A stretch of 64,000 nt of DNA from JAVEDQ01 sp963783105 (GTDB lineage Bacteria; Actinomycetota; Actinomycetes; Frankiales; Frankiaceae), in NCBI GenBank assembly GCA_963783105.1, contig CAWAMI010000001.1, positions 62,001-126,000 on the forward strand. The letters run 5' to 3'. The notes under the pieces were generated by a model. It was not told the origin of the DNA. It did not search any database and was given only the letters and a program-made list of their open reading frames with translations. Of this stretch, positions 43,015 through 52,020 are shown one piece after another (positions within the stretch are counted from its first letter, which is position 1; each line of letters opens with the position of its first letter). A program made the position numbers and the translations under genes.

Positions 43015-44529
43015 GAGGTCGTACGCAGCGCCGAGTCGTCCCCGGCGTCCGGGTCCGCCTGCGCATCCGCGCCCGAGCCGCGGATGCGGGCGACGAGACC
43101 GGTCGTGCTGCGGTCCTCCAGGTAGGGAAGGATCACGATCTCGCCGCCGATCGCCTCGACGTGCGGCGCCTCCGGCAGCATCTCCGGTGTGTAGTCGCCG
43201 CCCTTGACGTAGACGTCGGGCTGGACGACGTCGAGGACGTCGACGCTGGTGTCCCCGTCGAAGACCACGACGTGGTCGACGCAGGACAGGTTCGACAGCA
43301 CGGCAGCCCGGTCCTCGGCCGGGTTCAGCGGCCGCTCCGGGCCCTTGAGCCGCCGGACCGACTCGTCGCTGTTGAGCCCGACCACCAGCACGTCGCCGAG
43401 GGACTTCGCCTGGTTCAGGTAGGTCACGTGACCGCGGTGCAGCACGTCGAACACGCCGTTGGTGACGATGACGCGGCGCCCGCGCAGCCGGTGCGCCCGC
43501 ACCACCGGCCCGAGCCGGGTGAGGTCGAGCACCGCCCCGCCGTCGGCGCCCGAGTGCAGCAGCGCGGCCCGCAGCTCGTCGGCGGTGCAGGCGACGGTGG
43601 CGGCGCGACCGCAGACCACACCGGCCGCGGCGGTGGCCACCTCGCCGGCGAGGGCGGCGTCGGCCCCGGCCCCGAGGGCCAGGGCGAGGGCTGCGGTGAA
43701 CGAGTCGCCCGCCCCGGCGGCCCGCGACGACGCCGTCGGCCGGGACCAGAGCCGGTAGGGCGGACGGCCGCGCTCGACGAGGACGCCGCCCTCGACGTCG
43801 AGGGTGGCGGCCACCAGTTCGGCGCCGGTGCGCTCGAGCAGCTCCTCGGCCGAACGCCTCGACGGCGGCGGCCCGCTCGCCGACCGGCAGCGGCCGCCCG
43901 AGAAGGCGTTCCACCTCGCCGGCGTTCGGCTTGACCGCCACCGCGCCCACGCGGCGCCACCGGCCGGGGTCACGGGCGTCGACGACCAGCACCGCCGGCG
44001 CCCGGCGCTGCAGGTCGGCTATCCGCTCGATCACCCGCTCGGTCAGCAACCCGCAGTCGTAGTCGCTCACGACGACGACGTCGACCAGCGGATAGAGGGC
44101 CTCGAGACGCGCCAGAAGCCGGTCCTCCGCCTCGTCCGGCAGGGCGCCGGCGTCCCCCTCGTCGTAGCGCAGCAGCATCTGCTCGCCGGCCAGGATCCGC
44201 CGCTTCGCCAGCGTGCGTCGTCCCGGCACGACCAGCACGTCGTCGCTGCGGACGCGGCCGGCCCGCAGGACGCGCCGGAGCTCGGCGCCGTCGTGGTCGT
44301 CGCCGACGGCCCCGAGCAGCCGGACCTCGGCGCCGAGCGCCGCGAGGTTGACGGCCGTGTTGCCGGCTCCGCCGGGCAGCAGCTGCGGGTCGGTGACGTC
44401 GACGACCTGGACGGGCGCCTCGCGGGAGAGCCGCAGCGAGTCGCCGGAGAGCCAGCCGTCGAGGATGGGCTCCCCGATCACCAGGGCGGACAGCTCGTCG
44501 ATGCGCTCGACGATGGTCAGCGGGTTCAC
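43011..44529 (-). pseudogene. hldE: HldE-type bifunctional heptose kinase/adenylyltransferase, interrupted by a one-base frameshift
   Basis: The region encodes a full-length HldE-type protein of ~505 residues split between two frames. Part 1 (from GTG 44529) holds the PfkB kinase start: IGEPILDGWLSGDS, GGAGNTAVNLAALGAEV, VVVVSDYDCGLL, VKPNAGEVERLLGRPL. After VEAF the frame changes, and part 2 continues AEELLERTGAELVAAT, then the kinase GAGDSFTAALALAL and the adenylyltransferase FDVLHRGHVTYLNQAKSLGD (HxGH). One extra base in the GGCC near 43849-43854 explains the break, and total length is 3n+1. It could be a sequencing error, a true mutation or, less likely, programmed slippage. Both ends overlap neighbours by GTGA, as intact coupled genes do. 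The reaction would be heptose-7-P to ADP-heptose. Confidence 0.85.
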
Positions 44530-45527
44530 GGGACGGTCCCGTTCGCGGTCTCGGTCAGCAGGGCGGTCCAGTCCGCGGCGAACCGGTCGATGCCGAAACG
44601 CTCGGCCGCGCGCTTGCGTGCCCCCTCGGACAGGGCCGCGGCCTCGGCCGGGTCGGCCAGCAACCGGCGGGCGTGCTCCACCAGGCGGGCGGGGTCGGTC
44701 TCGACGTAGCCGCTGACCCCGTTCTCCACCGCAGACGACATCTCGGTGGTGGCGAGTCCCAGCACCGGCAGCCCGAGCGCCAGGGCCTCGCACACCGCGA
44801 GGCCGAGAGAGGTGTAGCGGATCGGGTTGAAGAAGAACCGGTAGTCGACGAGGCGGCGGTGCAGGTCGCTGAGCCCGACGTCGCCGATGCCCTCCGGGAA
44901 CTCGTCGCTGTTCATGCCTGCGAGGTCGAGCGGGACCTGGTCGGCGACGGCGCGGAAGATGTCCGGGCCGAGGCGCCGCCCGCGTCGTCCGAGGTTGTTC
45001 ACGACCGTGATGCCGCGCTCCAGCCGGCCGCTCCACTCCAGGCCCCCCGGCACGACGACACCGTGGTCGATCACCCGGGTGGGCGTGCGGCCGCTGTCCC
45101 ACATCAGGGCGTTGAAGGGGGTGACGTGCACCAGCAGCGTCCCGGGGTCCTGCACCGGATGCTCGGCGTCGTTCGGCCAGCCCTTCGGCGGGTCGTGCTC
45201 GAGATGGACGCGGGGCAGGTCCCGCAGCTGTGCCGGCGAGAGGATCTCGTGCCGGTCGATCTCCCAGTTTCGGATCGACTGCGTGAGGACGACGTCGAAG
45301 TCGGCGTCCGCGACCTCGTCGGCGGGGAGGTCGTGCACGTTGTCCGGCCAGGCGAACGAGCCGCTGCGACCGCCGTAGCCCTCGGGACGACCGTCGGTGA
45401 CCGGAAGGTAGAAATCGACGTCGGCGTGCGACAGGTACCAGAGGTACGAGCCGTGCACGTGCCACGTCAGGACCCTTGGTCGGGCGGGGGTCGGTCGGGC
45501 AGGGGTCGATCGGGCGGGGGCGCTCAT
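44526..45527 (-). CDS. GT4-like glycosyltransferase
   Basis: A 333-residue GT-B type enzyme. The N terminus after a short (TPARP)n repeat is RVLTWHVHGSYLWYLSHADV. The C-terminal nucleotide-sugar site contains YTSLGLAVCEALALGLPVLG, the E-x7-E-like motif of family 4, and VENGVSGYVETDPARL. No membrane helix. ATG at 45527 overlaps the GT9 stop (ATGA, 45524-45527), and its stop overlaps hldE (GTGA). The repeat near 45478-45520 is a purine/pyrimidine-skewed 15-bp unit encoding STPARPTPARP. Donor and acceptor unknown; the context suggests surface glycan assembly. Confidence 0.82.
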   Translation of the reverse strand: MSAPARSTPARPTPARPRVLTWHVHGSYLWYLSHADVDFYLPVTDGRPEGYGGRSGSFAWPDNVHDLPADEVADADFDVVLTQSIRNWEIDRHEILSPAQLRDLPRVHLEHDPPKGWPNDAEHPVQDPGTLLVHVTPFNALMWDSGRTPTRVIDHGVVVPGGLEWSGRLERGITVVNNLGRRGRRLGPDIFRAVADQVPLDLAGMNSDEFPEGIGDVGLSDLHRRLVDYRFFFNPIRYTSLGLAVCEALALGLPVLGLATTEMSSAVENGVSGYVETDPARLVEHARRLLADPAEAAALSEGARKRAAERFGIDRFAADWTALLTETANGTVP

Positions 45528-46678
45528 GCTGCCAACCTCGCCACCTCGGGCTTGCGACCCTTGCGGGACTTCCCGTTCGCGACCGGATCCGTGCGGGCGG
45601 AGCGCCCGAGCCGGGCCAGCACGGCGGCGACGACCTGCCGCGGGTCCACGTCCAGACACTGCTGCTCGTACGGGCAGACGAACGCACGGCACGGGCTGCA
45701 GCCGACCGGGCGCGAGAGCACCGTCGCCACACCGGCCCGCGGCGCGTACTGACTCAGCCGCTCGGTACCGGCGAACAGGACGACCGACGGGACCCGCAGC
45801 GCGTCGGCGACGTGCATGCTGCCCGAGTTGTTCGTGACGACCAACGCAGCGCCGTCGACGGCGGCGACGAGGCCGGGGACGTCGAGGTCGCCGGCGAGGC
45901 AGTCGACGCCTCCGCTGACCTCCTCGAGCAGCGGGCGCTCCTTCTCCGGGCCCGTCACGAGGACGCGCAGCCCCTCGGCGCGCAGCTGCTCGGTCACCGC
46001 CCGGAAGTCCGGGTAGCGGCGCGACGGCGCGGACGCGCCGGGCGCCAGCAGCACGTACTCCCCCTCGACCGGCGCCGGGACGTCGGGCCGGGTCAACTCG
46101 AGATGCTCGCCCGCCGACGCGATGCCGGCGGCCGCGGCCAGCCGCAGCGACCTGTCCACCTGGTGCGCGTGCTCGTCGTCCTCGGCCGGCAGGAGCCAAT
46201 GCGTGAGCAGGCTGCCGCCGAACTCGCGGGACTGGGCGACGCGGATCCCGACGCCCGCGAGATACGCGGCGTAGGCGGCGGGCCACGGCGACTGGGAGAA
46301 CGAGGTCGAGATGAGGACGGCGTCGTAACCCCGCAGGGTGTCGACGAGTTCCAGTTCGCGGGCGGGGTCCTGCGGCAGGGACGCATTCGCGTCCTGCCAG
46401 GAGGCGCGCCAGGTGAGGACGTCGTCGACGCCCGGCAGCAGCGGCGCGATCGTCGCCCCGCCGGGACTGGCCAACACGTCCAGGCGGGCCTCCGGCCGCA
46501 GCGCGGCGCGCACCCCGCGGATCAGCGGGCCGGTGAGCACCACGTCGCCGAGATTGTCGAGGCGCACCACGAGGACCCGGTCGACGCGGCTCCAGTCGAC
46601 CGGCGGGCCCGCGAGCGCGGCCGGATGCCGGTTCGTCGCGGGCGCCGATGTGTCGAGCACCGCCGGAGTCGATTCCAC
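45524..46678 (-). CDS. GT9-family glycosyltransferase (heptosyltransferase-like)
   Basis: A 384-residue enzyme with the GT9 pattern: VDRVLVVRLDNLGDVVLTGPL at the N-terminal half, LLAPGASAPSRRYP in the middle, and TNNSGSMHVADALRVPSVVLFAGTE for nucleotide-sugar binding. A late Cys-rich segment (CSPCRAFVCPYEQQCLDV) is common in actinobacterial members. First gene of the operon with GT4, hldE and GT2. GTG at 46678 was chosen because codons between it and the ATG at 46714 have A-ending thirds, unlike coding DNA here. Divergent from the SseB-like gene. Confidence 0.84.
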   Translation of the reverse strand: MESTPAVLDTSAPATNRHPAALAGPPVDWSRVDRVLVVRLDNLGDVVLTGPLIRGVRAALRPEARLDVLASPGGATIAPLLPGVDDVLTWRASWQDANASLPQDPARELELVDTLRGYDAVLISTSFSQSPWPAAYAAYLAGVGIRVAQSREFGGSLLTHWLLPAEDDEHAHQVDRSLRLAAAAGIASAGEHLELTRPDVPAPVEGEYVLLAPGASAPSRRYPDFRAVTEQLRAEGLRVLVTGPEKERPLLEEVSGGVDCLAGDLDVPGLVAAVDGAALVVTNNSGSMHVADALRVPSVVLFAGTERLSQYAPRAGVATVLSRPVGCSPCRAFVCPYEQQCLDVDPRQVVAAVLARLGRSARTDPVANGKSRKGRKPEVARLAA

Positions 46679-46844
46679 GGACTTTCCGTGCCCCTTCTGT
46701 CCGAGTTGGCACATCGGCGATCGAACTTCCCGGCCCCGCCTGGCTCCTTCGCGCGCTCCGTCACCCACTCCTTCGCGGAACTCTGTCCGGTTTTGCTTCC
46801 GACCCTGGCAGGCTGGGACGGTCAGCCACGCGAAGGAGCACACC

Positions 46845-47663
46845 GTGTCAATGCCGGACAACCCTTCCGAGCAGCCCACGAACGGTCCCGAAGGCCTGCC
46901 CCCCGACGCGGTCGCGGGTCCCGAGGAGCTGGCAGAGGTGCTGACCGTCGCGCGGGAGTCGGGCGACGGGTCGCTGTTGATGCGGACGTTGGTCCGCGCG
47001 TCGATCTGCGTTCCGCTGCCACCCGAGATGGCCGGCTCCGAGCCGGGTGCCCGGTCGCTGGAGCCGGGTGAGGACCTGCCGCTGCCGTTGATCGAGAACG
47101 AGGGCACCAACTACGTCGTCGCCTTCACCTCGCAGCAGCGGATGGTCGACTGGTTCCCGGAAGGCGATTCCCCGGTGTGGCACGAGTCGCTGCTCGCCGA
47201 CCTGCTGCCCGGGTGGCCCGACGGCGCGGGACTGGCGCTCGACGCGTCGAGCGAGGGCGGTGTGCTGCTGCCGAACACGGTCATCGACCGGCTGAAGCTG
47301 CTCGCGGCGGGAGCCCCCGTCGAGGAGTCCTACGACCTGGGGCCCGCGACCCGGTTCCGCGCCGGGACCCCGATCGAGCCGCCGACCGAGGTGCTCGACG
47401 CGTTGCGCGGCGTCGCCACGGGCGCGACCGGCGTGCAGAAGGTGACGATGCTGCTCGTCCAGATCGACGAGCCCCTCGGGCGCACCTGGCCGGTGGTCGG
47501 TGTGCTGTTCGACGAGGGCGTCGACCCGGAGCAGACCCTCACCGCAATGGTCGACGCGGTCGAGAAGGTGACCGACGACCACGTCTCCTTCACCGCCCTG
47601 CCGGCGACCGAGGGGTCGGAGTTCGAGCGGGTGCTGCGCGACGACGGGTTGGTCGTCGTCTAG
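46845..47663 (+). CDS. SseB-family protein
   Basis: A 272-residue soluble protein with an SseB N-terminal domain. Residues ~40-150 include MRTLVRASICVPLP, NYVVAFTSQQRMVDWFP and LPGWPDGAGLALDASSEGGVLLP. A C-terminal half follows (VTMLLVQIDEPLGRTWPVVG) that resembles the enhanced-serine-sensitivity C domain. SseB was named from E. coli serine sensitivity; the function in actinobacteria is unknown. GTG at 46845 has AAGGAG 6 nt upstream and is preferred over ATG at 46851. It is 18 nt upstream of the recQ gene on the same strand. Confidence 0.83.
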   Translation: MSMPDNPSEQPTNGPEGLPPDAVAGPEELAEVLTVARESGDGSLLMRTLVRASICVPLPPEMAGSEPGARSLEPGEDLPLPLIENEGTNYVVAFTSQQRMVDWFPEGDSPVWHESLLADLLPGWPDGAGLALDASSEGGVLLPNTVIDRLKLLAAGAPVEESYDLGPATRFRAGTPIEPPTEVLDALRGVATGATGVQKVTMLLVQIDEPLGRTWPVVGVLFDEGVDPEQTLTAMVDAVEKVTDDHVSFTALPATEGSEFERVLRDDGLVVV

Positions 47664-47681
47664 GAGCGCGACCGGAGGGGT

Positions 47682-49463
47682 ATGGCGTCGACGTCCACCC
47701 CTGACCCGGGGACGTCGCCGCCTGTCCGGAAGGTGCCGGTCCTGAACACCGCACGCATCCTCGCTCCCGCCGCCGCACCCGATGACCCCGGGGCCGCGGA
47801 ACGCATCGACCTCATCCGCACGACGGCGCAGAACACGTTCGGCTTCGCGCGGATGCGCCCCGGCCAGCTCGAGGCCATGCAGTCGCTGCTGGCCGGCCGG
47901 GACACGCTCGTCGTCCTCCCGACCGGGGGCGGCAAGTCGGCCGTCTACCAGATCCCCGCCCTGCTGCTCGAGGGGCCGACCGTGGTCGTCTCGCCGCTGA
48001 TCGCACTGCAGCGGGACCAGGTCGCCGCCCTGACCGACAACCTCGGCGCGGCCTCCGGCAGCCAGGCGGTCGCGGCCAACTCGGCGATCGGGCCCAAGGC
48101 CTCCGCAGCCGCGTTCGACGCGCTCCGCAGCGGGGACGCCGAGTACCTGTTCCTGGCCCCGGAGCAGCTGGCGAAGCCGGAGACGATCGAGGCGCTGCGG
48201 GAGGTCTCCCCGTCGCTGTTCGTCGTCGACGAGGCGCACTGCATCTCCTCCTGGGGACACGACTTCCGGCCCGACTACCTGCGCCTGGGCACGGTCATCG
48301 AGGAGCTGGGGCACCCGACCGTCCTGGCGCTGACCGCGACGGCCAGCCCGCCGATCCGCGAGGAGATCCTGGACCGGCTGCACATGCGCGACCCGGTGCA
48401 GATCGTCCGCGGCTTCGACCGGCCCAACCTGCGCCTCGAGGTCGAGTCCTTCCAGGACGAGGACGACAAGGACGAGGCCGTCGTGCTGCGCGCGATGGGC
48501 GAGGCCAAGCCCGGCATCGTCTACGTGGCAACGCGCAAGCGGGCCGAGGCGCTGGCCGAGCGCGTCGCCGAGTACGGGATGGCCGCGGCGGCCTACCACG
48601 CCGGGATGAAGGCCGCCGACCGCGAGCGGGTGCAGTCCGAGTTCATGTCCGGCGACCTCGACGTGGTGGTCGCCACCACCGCCTTCGGCATGGGCATCGA
48701 CAAGGCGGACGTCCGCTTCGTGCTGCACGCCGACGTCGCCGACTCGCTCGACTCCTACTACCAGGAGGTCGGCCGGGCCGGTCGCGACGGCGAGCCCGCC
48801 CTGGCCTGCCTGTACTACCGGCCGGAGGATCTCGGCCTTCGCCGGTTCTTCGCCGGTGGGACGCCGGACGCGAAGGCCTTGCGCAAGGTGGCGACGCTCG
48901 TCGAGCACGCCGAACAGGCCGTCTCGCCCACCGATCTCGCCGACGAGGCGGGGCTCAAGCACACGAAGCTGACCGGACTCGTCGACCTGCTCGAACGAGC
49001 GGGCGTCGTCGAGGTGCACGGCGACGGCACGGTCGAGGCCCGGGACGAGGCGCCGCCGCCGGCGAAGGCGACCGACGCCGCGCTCGACGTCGCCGATCAG
49101 CACCGGCGGGTCGACGAGTCGCGGGTGGAGATGATGCGCGGCTACGCCGAGACCCAGGACTGCCGACGGCAGTACCTGCTGAGCTACTTCGGCGAACTGC
49201 TCGACGAGCCGTGCGGCAACTGCGACACCTGCAGCGACGGGACGGCGGAGGAGCAGCCGGATGCGGGCGACTCGCCGTTCCCGCTGCAGAGTCAGGTGCG
49301 GCACGCGACGTGGGGCACCGGGCTGGTCATGCGCTACGAGGGCGACCGCATCGTCGTGCTGTTCGACGAGGTCGGCTACAAGACGTTGTCGCTCGAGGCG
49401 GTCCACCGCCGGGGGCTGTTGGAGGCCGTGCCGGGCGACGGGACGCAGGCCGGCGCGGCCTGA
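47682..49463 (+). CDS. recQ: RecQ-family ATP-dependent DNA helicase
   Basis: A 593-residue complete RecQ. Motif I is VVLPTGGGKSAVYQIPALL, motif Ia VVVSPLIALQRDQV, motif II VVDEAHCISSWGHDFRPDY, motif III LALTATASPP, motif V TTAFGMGIDKADVRFV and motif VI YYQEVGRAGRDG. A winged-helix region and zinc-binding Cys (CRRQYLLSYFGE, CGNCDTC) follow. The last ~65 residues (VRHATWGTGLVMRYEGDRIV) form a Tudor-like module resembling the UvrD C terminus rather than an HRDC domain. ATG at 47682 has only a very close GGAGGGG. It differs from the RecQ-PRTase at the left edge. Confidence 0.92.
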   Translation: MASTSTPDPGTSPPVRKVPVLNTARILAPAAAPDDPGAAERIDLIRTTAQNTFGFARMRPGQLEAMQSLLAGRDTLVVLPTGGGKSAVYQIPALLLEGPTVVVSPLIALQRDQVAALTDNLGAASGSQAVAANSAIGPKASAAAFDALRSGDAEYLFLAPEQLAKPETIEALREVSPSLFVVDEAHCISSWGHDFRPDYLRLGTVIEELGHPTVLALTATASPPIREEILDRLHMRDPVQIVRGFDRPNLRLEVESFQDEDDKDEAVVLRAMGEAKPGIVYVATRKRAEALAERVAEYGMAAAAYHAGMKAADRERVQSEFMSGDLDVVVATTAFGMGIDKADVRFVLHADVADSLDSYYQEVGRAGRDGEPALACLYYRPEDLGLRRFFAGGTPDAKALRKVATLVEHAEQAVSPTDLADEAGLKHTKLTGLVDLLERAGVVEVHGDGTVEARDEAPPPAKATDAALDVADQHRRVDESRVEMMRGYAETQDCRRQYLLSYFGELLDEPCGNCDTCSDGTAEEQPDAGDSPFPLQSQVRHATWGTGLVMRYEGDRIVVLFDEVGYKTLSLEAVHRRGLLEAVPGDGTQAGAA

Positions 49464-49483
49464 GCCGAGCCGGCGCGCCGGGG

Positions 49484-49786
49484 TCAGGCCGCGAGTCGCA
49501 CCAGGGCGGTGACGGCCGCCGCCGACAGCACCACCAGCAGGAACGGCGCCCGCAGCAGCAGGGCGACGCCGGCGGCGGCGAGCCCGGCGGCTCGGGCGTC
49601 GAGGACCAGATGCCGCCCGTCGGCGAACGTTCCGACGGCGACCAGGGCCATGAGAAGCGCGACCGGCAGCCGGTCGGCGACCCTTTGCACGGCGGGACGG
49701 GCGAGGATGCGGGCCGGCACGAGCAGGCCGGAGAGCTTGAGGGCGTAGCAGCCGGCGGCGGTGAGCAGGATGGCGAGCCAGATCAT
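49484..49786 (-). CDS. azlD: AzlD, small subunit of branched-chain amino acid exporter
   Basis: A 100-residue membrane protein with about four helices: IWLAILLTAAGCYALKLSGLL, RVADRLPVALLMALVAVGTFAD, a mid-helix, and a final LLRAPFLLVVLSAAAVTALVRL. It matches AzlD in length and in the DRLPVALLMALV segment. It works with AzlC to export branched-chain amino acids or analogues. It starts 10 nt after the azlC stop. Confidence 0.86.
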   Translation of the reverse strand: MIWLAILLTAAGCYALKLSGLLVPARILARPAVQRVADRLPVALLMALVAVGTFADGRHLVLDARAAGLAAAGVALLLRAPFLLVVLSAAAVTALVRLAA

Positions 49787-49796
49787 GGGCGGCAGG

Positions 49797-50543
49797 TCAC
49801 CGTCGACCGCCCGGGTCGACAGGCCCCGAGCGGCGCCGCCCCGCCCGGCGAGGCAGCAGCGCGGGCAGCACCGCGACCGCCGCGATCAGCACCGGCACCC
49901 CGACCGGGGTGAGCGGCACCGCCGCCAGGGCCAGGACGACGGCGGCCACGGCCGTCCGGCGTTGCTCGGACGCCTTCAGCCTCGGCGCCACCAGGGCGAG
50001 GAAGGCGGCCGGCACGGCGGCATCGATGCCGAGCGCGTTCGGGTCCCCGACCGCCTCGGCGCCGAGCGCCCCGACCAGCGTGGCGAGGTTCCAGACGACG
50101 TAGAGCGTCACCCCGGTGACGAGGAACGCCAGCCGGCCCGACGGGTCGGTCGGCTGCGCCGTGGTCATCGCCGTCGACTCGTCGATGACGACCTGCGCGA
50201 GCGCCCCGCGTCGAAGCCCGTGCGGTCGCAGGAGGGAGGCGAGCCGGATGCCGTAGAAGGAGTTACGGATGCCGAGCGCGATCGCGGACGCCGCGCCGGC
50301 GAGCGGGGCTCCCCCGCCGCCGATCACGCCGATCAGCGCGAACTGCGACGCCCCGGTGAACACCAGCAGCGACGTCGCGCAGCACTGCAGCACCGACAGA
50401 CCGGCGCCGCTGCCGGCGGCGCCGAACGTCAGGCCACTGACCCCGACGGCGACGCCCACGCCGAGCGAGTCCCGGACGACCGCCCGCCGGTCGGGTTCCT
50501 CCGGGGGCGGTCCTCCTGCTGCGGACGCAGAAGCAGCGGGCAC
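49797..50543 (-). CDS. azlC: AzlC, large subunit of branched-chain amino acid exporter
   Basis: A 248-residue integral membrane protein of the AzlC family. The signature is LLVFTGASQFALIGVIGGGGAP, with RNSFYGIRLASLL and VIDESTAMT, as in AzlC proteins. About six helices. GTG at 50543 gives a short Pro/Ala-rich head before the first helix. The partner AzlD follows by 10 nt. Role: permease for branched-chain amino acids, known from 4-azaleucine resistance in Bacillus. Confidence 0.88.
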   Translation of the reverse strand: MPAASASAAGGPPPEEPDRRAVVRDSLGVGVAVGVSGLTFGAAGSGAGLSVLQCCATSLLVFTGASQFALIGVIGGGGAPLAGAASAIALGIRNSFYGIRLASLLRPHGLRRGALAQVVIDESTAMTTAQPTDPSGRLAFLVTGVTLYVVWNLATLVGALGAEAVGDPNALGIDAAVPAAFLALVAPRLKASEQRRTAVAAVVLALAAVPLTPVGVPVLIAAVAVLPALLPRRAGRRRSGPVDPGGRR

Positions 50544-50595
50544 CGGACCAGTATTTCGGCCCGGTGCCCGATCTTGCTTCGGCGGCGGTACGCCG

Positions 50596-51201
50596 TCAGC
50601 TGACCGCCTGCTTGAGGGTCTCGCCCAGCCCGGCTGCGCCGGCGCCGACGCGGCCCGGCACCGCCCGCAGCACGCCGAGCGCGGTCTCCTGCGGACGCTC
50701 GAGCTCTCCGGCGAGCGAGGTGCTGACGAGCATCCCGCCGGTCAGCGTCGGGATGGCCCACTGCAGCGCCTTGAGCTGCTTCTGGGCCTTGGCGACGTCC
50801 GGCGGGGTCTGCGGCAGCGGGTCGGTCCCGCCCGCGACCGGGACGTCCCCGGCGGCCATGACGCGCTGGCCCAGCACGCGCGAGTAGGCGGTGGCGGCCA
50901 GCGCGGCGCCCGTCAGCGCGGTCTTGACGGCGGTGTTGCTCGTGACGCCGCTCTGCGCGGCGATGCGCGGCTTGTCCCGGCGGGCGAGCTGCACGGCGCC
51001 GACCAGGTGGGCGCCGATCGCCACGAGGTTGAAGGGCGTCCACCGGGCCCAGCCGGCGTTCGCCACGCGGGCACGCTGACGCGGGTCGTCGACGTCGGAC
51101 GCGGCGCCGTTGATGCCGATCGCCCCCATCAGCGATCCGCCGAACCAGGCCGCCAGGCCCACGTCGTGTAGCGCTCGTGCCGTCGTCAACCGCTCAGCCA
51201 T
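50596..51201 (-). CDS. conserved membrane protein of unknown function
   Basis: A 201-residue protein with two or three weak hydrophobic helices (HDVGLAAWFGGSLMGAIGIN; FNLVAIGAHLVGAVQLA; VKTALTGAALAATAYSRVLG) and a helical QKQLKALQWAIPTLTGGMLV region. The C terminus is amphipathic. No known motif. ATG at 51201 has GAGGGA 5 nt upstream. Its start is separated by 320 nt from the divergent TadA-associated gene. Confidence 0.72.
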   Translation of the reverse strand: MAERLTTARALHDVGLAAWFGGSLMGAIGINGAASDVDDPRQRARVANAGWARWTPFNLVAIGAHLVGAVQLARRDKPRIAAQSGVTSNTAVKTALTGAALAATAYSRVLGQRVMAAGDVPVAGGTDPLPQTPPDVAKAQKQLKALQWAIPTLTGGMLVSTSLAGELERPQETALGVLRAVPGRVGAGAAGLGETLKQAVS

Positions 51202-51521
51202 CGATGTCCCTCTTCGTTGTCGTCGGACGGTTCCGCAGGTCCTGCCCCGCAGCCCTGTTGCTGTCTGCCGTGGCCCCTGCCCGGAGTCGCCGCGCTGAAC
51301 CTCGGCCCCGTCGCGAGCCCCCCGTCCCGCCGACGTCGCCGGGCGGAACGCTTCCTCGCGGTTCGACCGCACGGGTTTGACTGCCACGGACCCGCGGTAC
51401 GGCTCGCGGGGACCCGCTCGGCCCGTTCGAGGCGCGCGTCCGTCTTCGAAGTCCCCGAGCTCGTGGACGTCTGAAGGTGCACGAGCCGGACGGCACGAAC
51501 CACCAGAAGCACGGAGGAGCT
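51202..51521. other. 320-bp divergent intergenic region
   Basis: It lies between a minus-strand membrane-protein gene and the plus-strand TadA-associated gene and must hold both promoters. A TTGACT at 51377-51382 is -35-like, but no good -10 follows. No RNA gene, riboswitch or repeat is seen. Confidence 0.5.
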
Positions 51522-52010
51522 GTGGCCCACACGGCGGTCGCCATGACCCGGACCTCGTCCGGCTGGGACGGCGAGGAGCTGTCCCTGTCGGAGTTCGAGG
51601 ACCTCGACTCCGTCGTCGACGAGATGCGCGACGACGCGGGTGGAACCGTCGTGCTGTTCGTCGAGGAGGACGACGAGTGGATGGGCGTCGTGCGGGTCAA
51701 CGGTGACAACGACCCGCAGGTGTTCCTCTCGGACCGTCGGGTGCTCGAGACCTCCGACCTGGCCGACCGCATCTTCGCCGACGCCCTCCCGGTGCTGCCG
51801 CCGCCCGGGAACGACGACGACGACGAGGACACGCCCCGCGCCCAGGCCGAGGCGGTCGGGGACGCCGACCTGCTCGTCGACCTCGGGACGCCGGGCGACG
51901 TACTCGTCGAGCTGTGCGCCGAGGAGGGGCTGCTGCCGGCGGACGTCATCGCCGCGCTGTGCGAGCGGGCCGGCTGCCTCGACGTGCTCGACGAGATCCG
52001 CGTCGCCTGA
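51522..52010 (+). CDS. tRNA adenosine deaminase-associated protein
   Basis: A 162-residue acidic protein of the family found beside tadA in actinobacteria. It has an Asp/Glu-rich middle (DDDDED) and the conserved end GDADLLVDLGTPGDVLVELC and AAEEGL-like PADVIAALCERAGC. The function is not established; the name reflects gene neighbourhood. GTG at 51522 has GGAGG 4 nt upstream (an earlier ATG/GTG is possible). It sits 10 nt before tadA and is probably cotranscribed. Confidence 0.86.
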   Translation: MAHTAVAMTRTSSGWDGEELSLSEFEDLDSVVDEMRDDAGGTVVLFVEEDDEWMGVVRVNGDNDPQVFLSDRRVLETSDLADRIFADALPVLPPPGNDDDDEDTPRAQAEAVGDADLLVDLGTPGDVLVELCAEEGLLPADVIAALCERAGCLDVLDEIRVA

Positions 52011-52020
52011 CCGACCGGTG

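Noticed and set aside
42082..45732. One 1216-codon minus-strand frame spanning three genes
   Set aside because: The frame contains the GT2 gene and the first part of hldE, but the rest is out of frame with GT4 and the second half of hldE. It arises from the hldE frameshift and lack of stops, not from a giant fusion.
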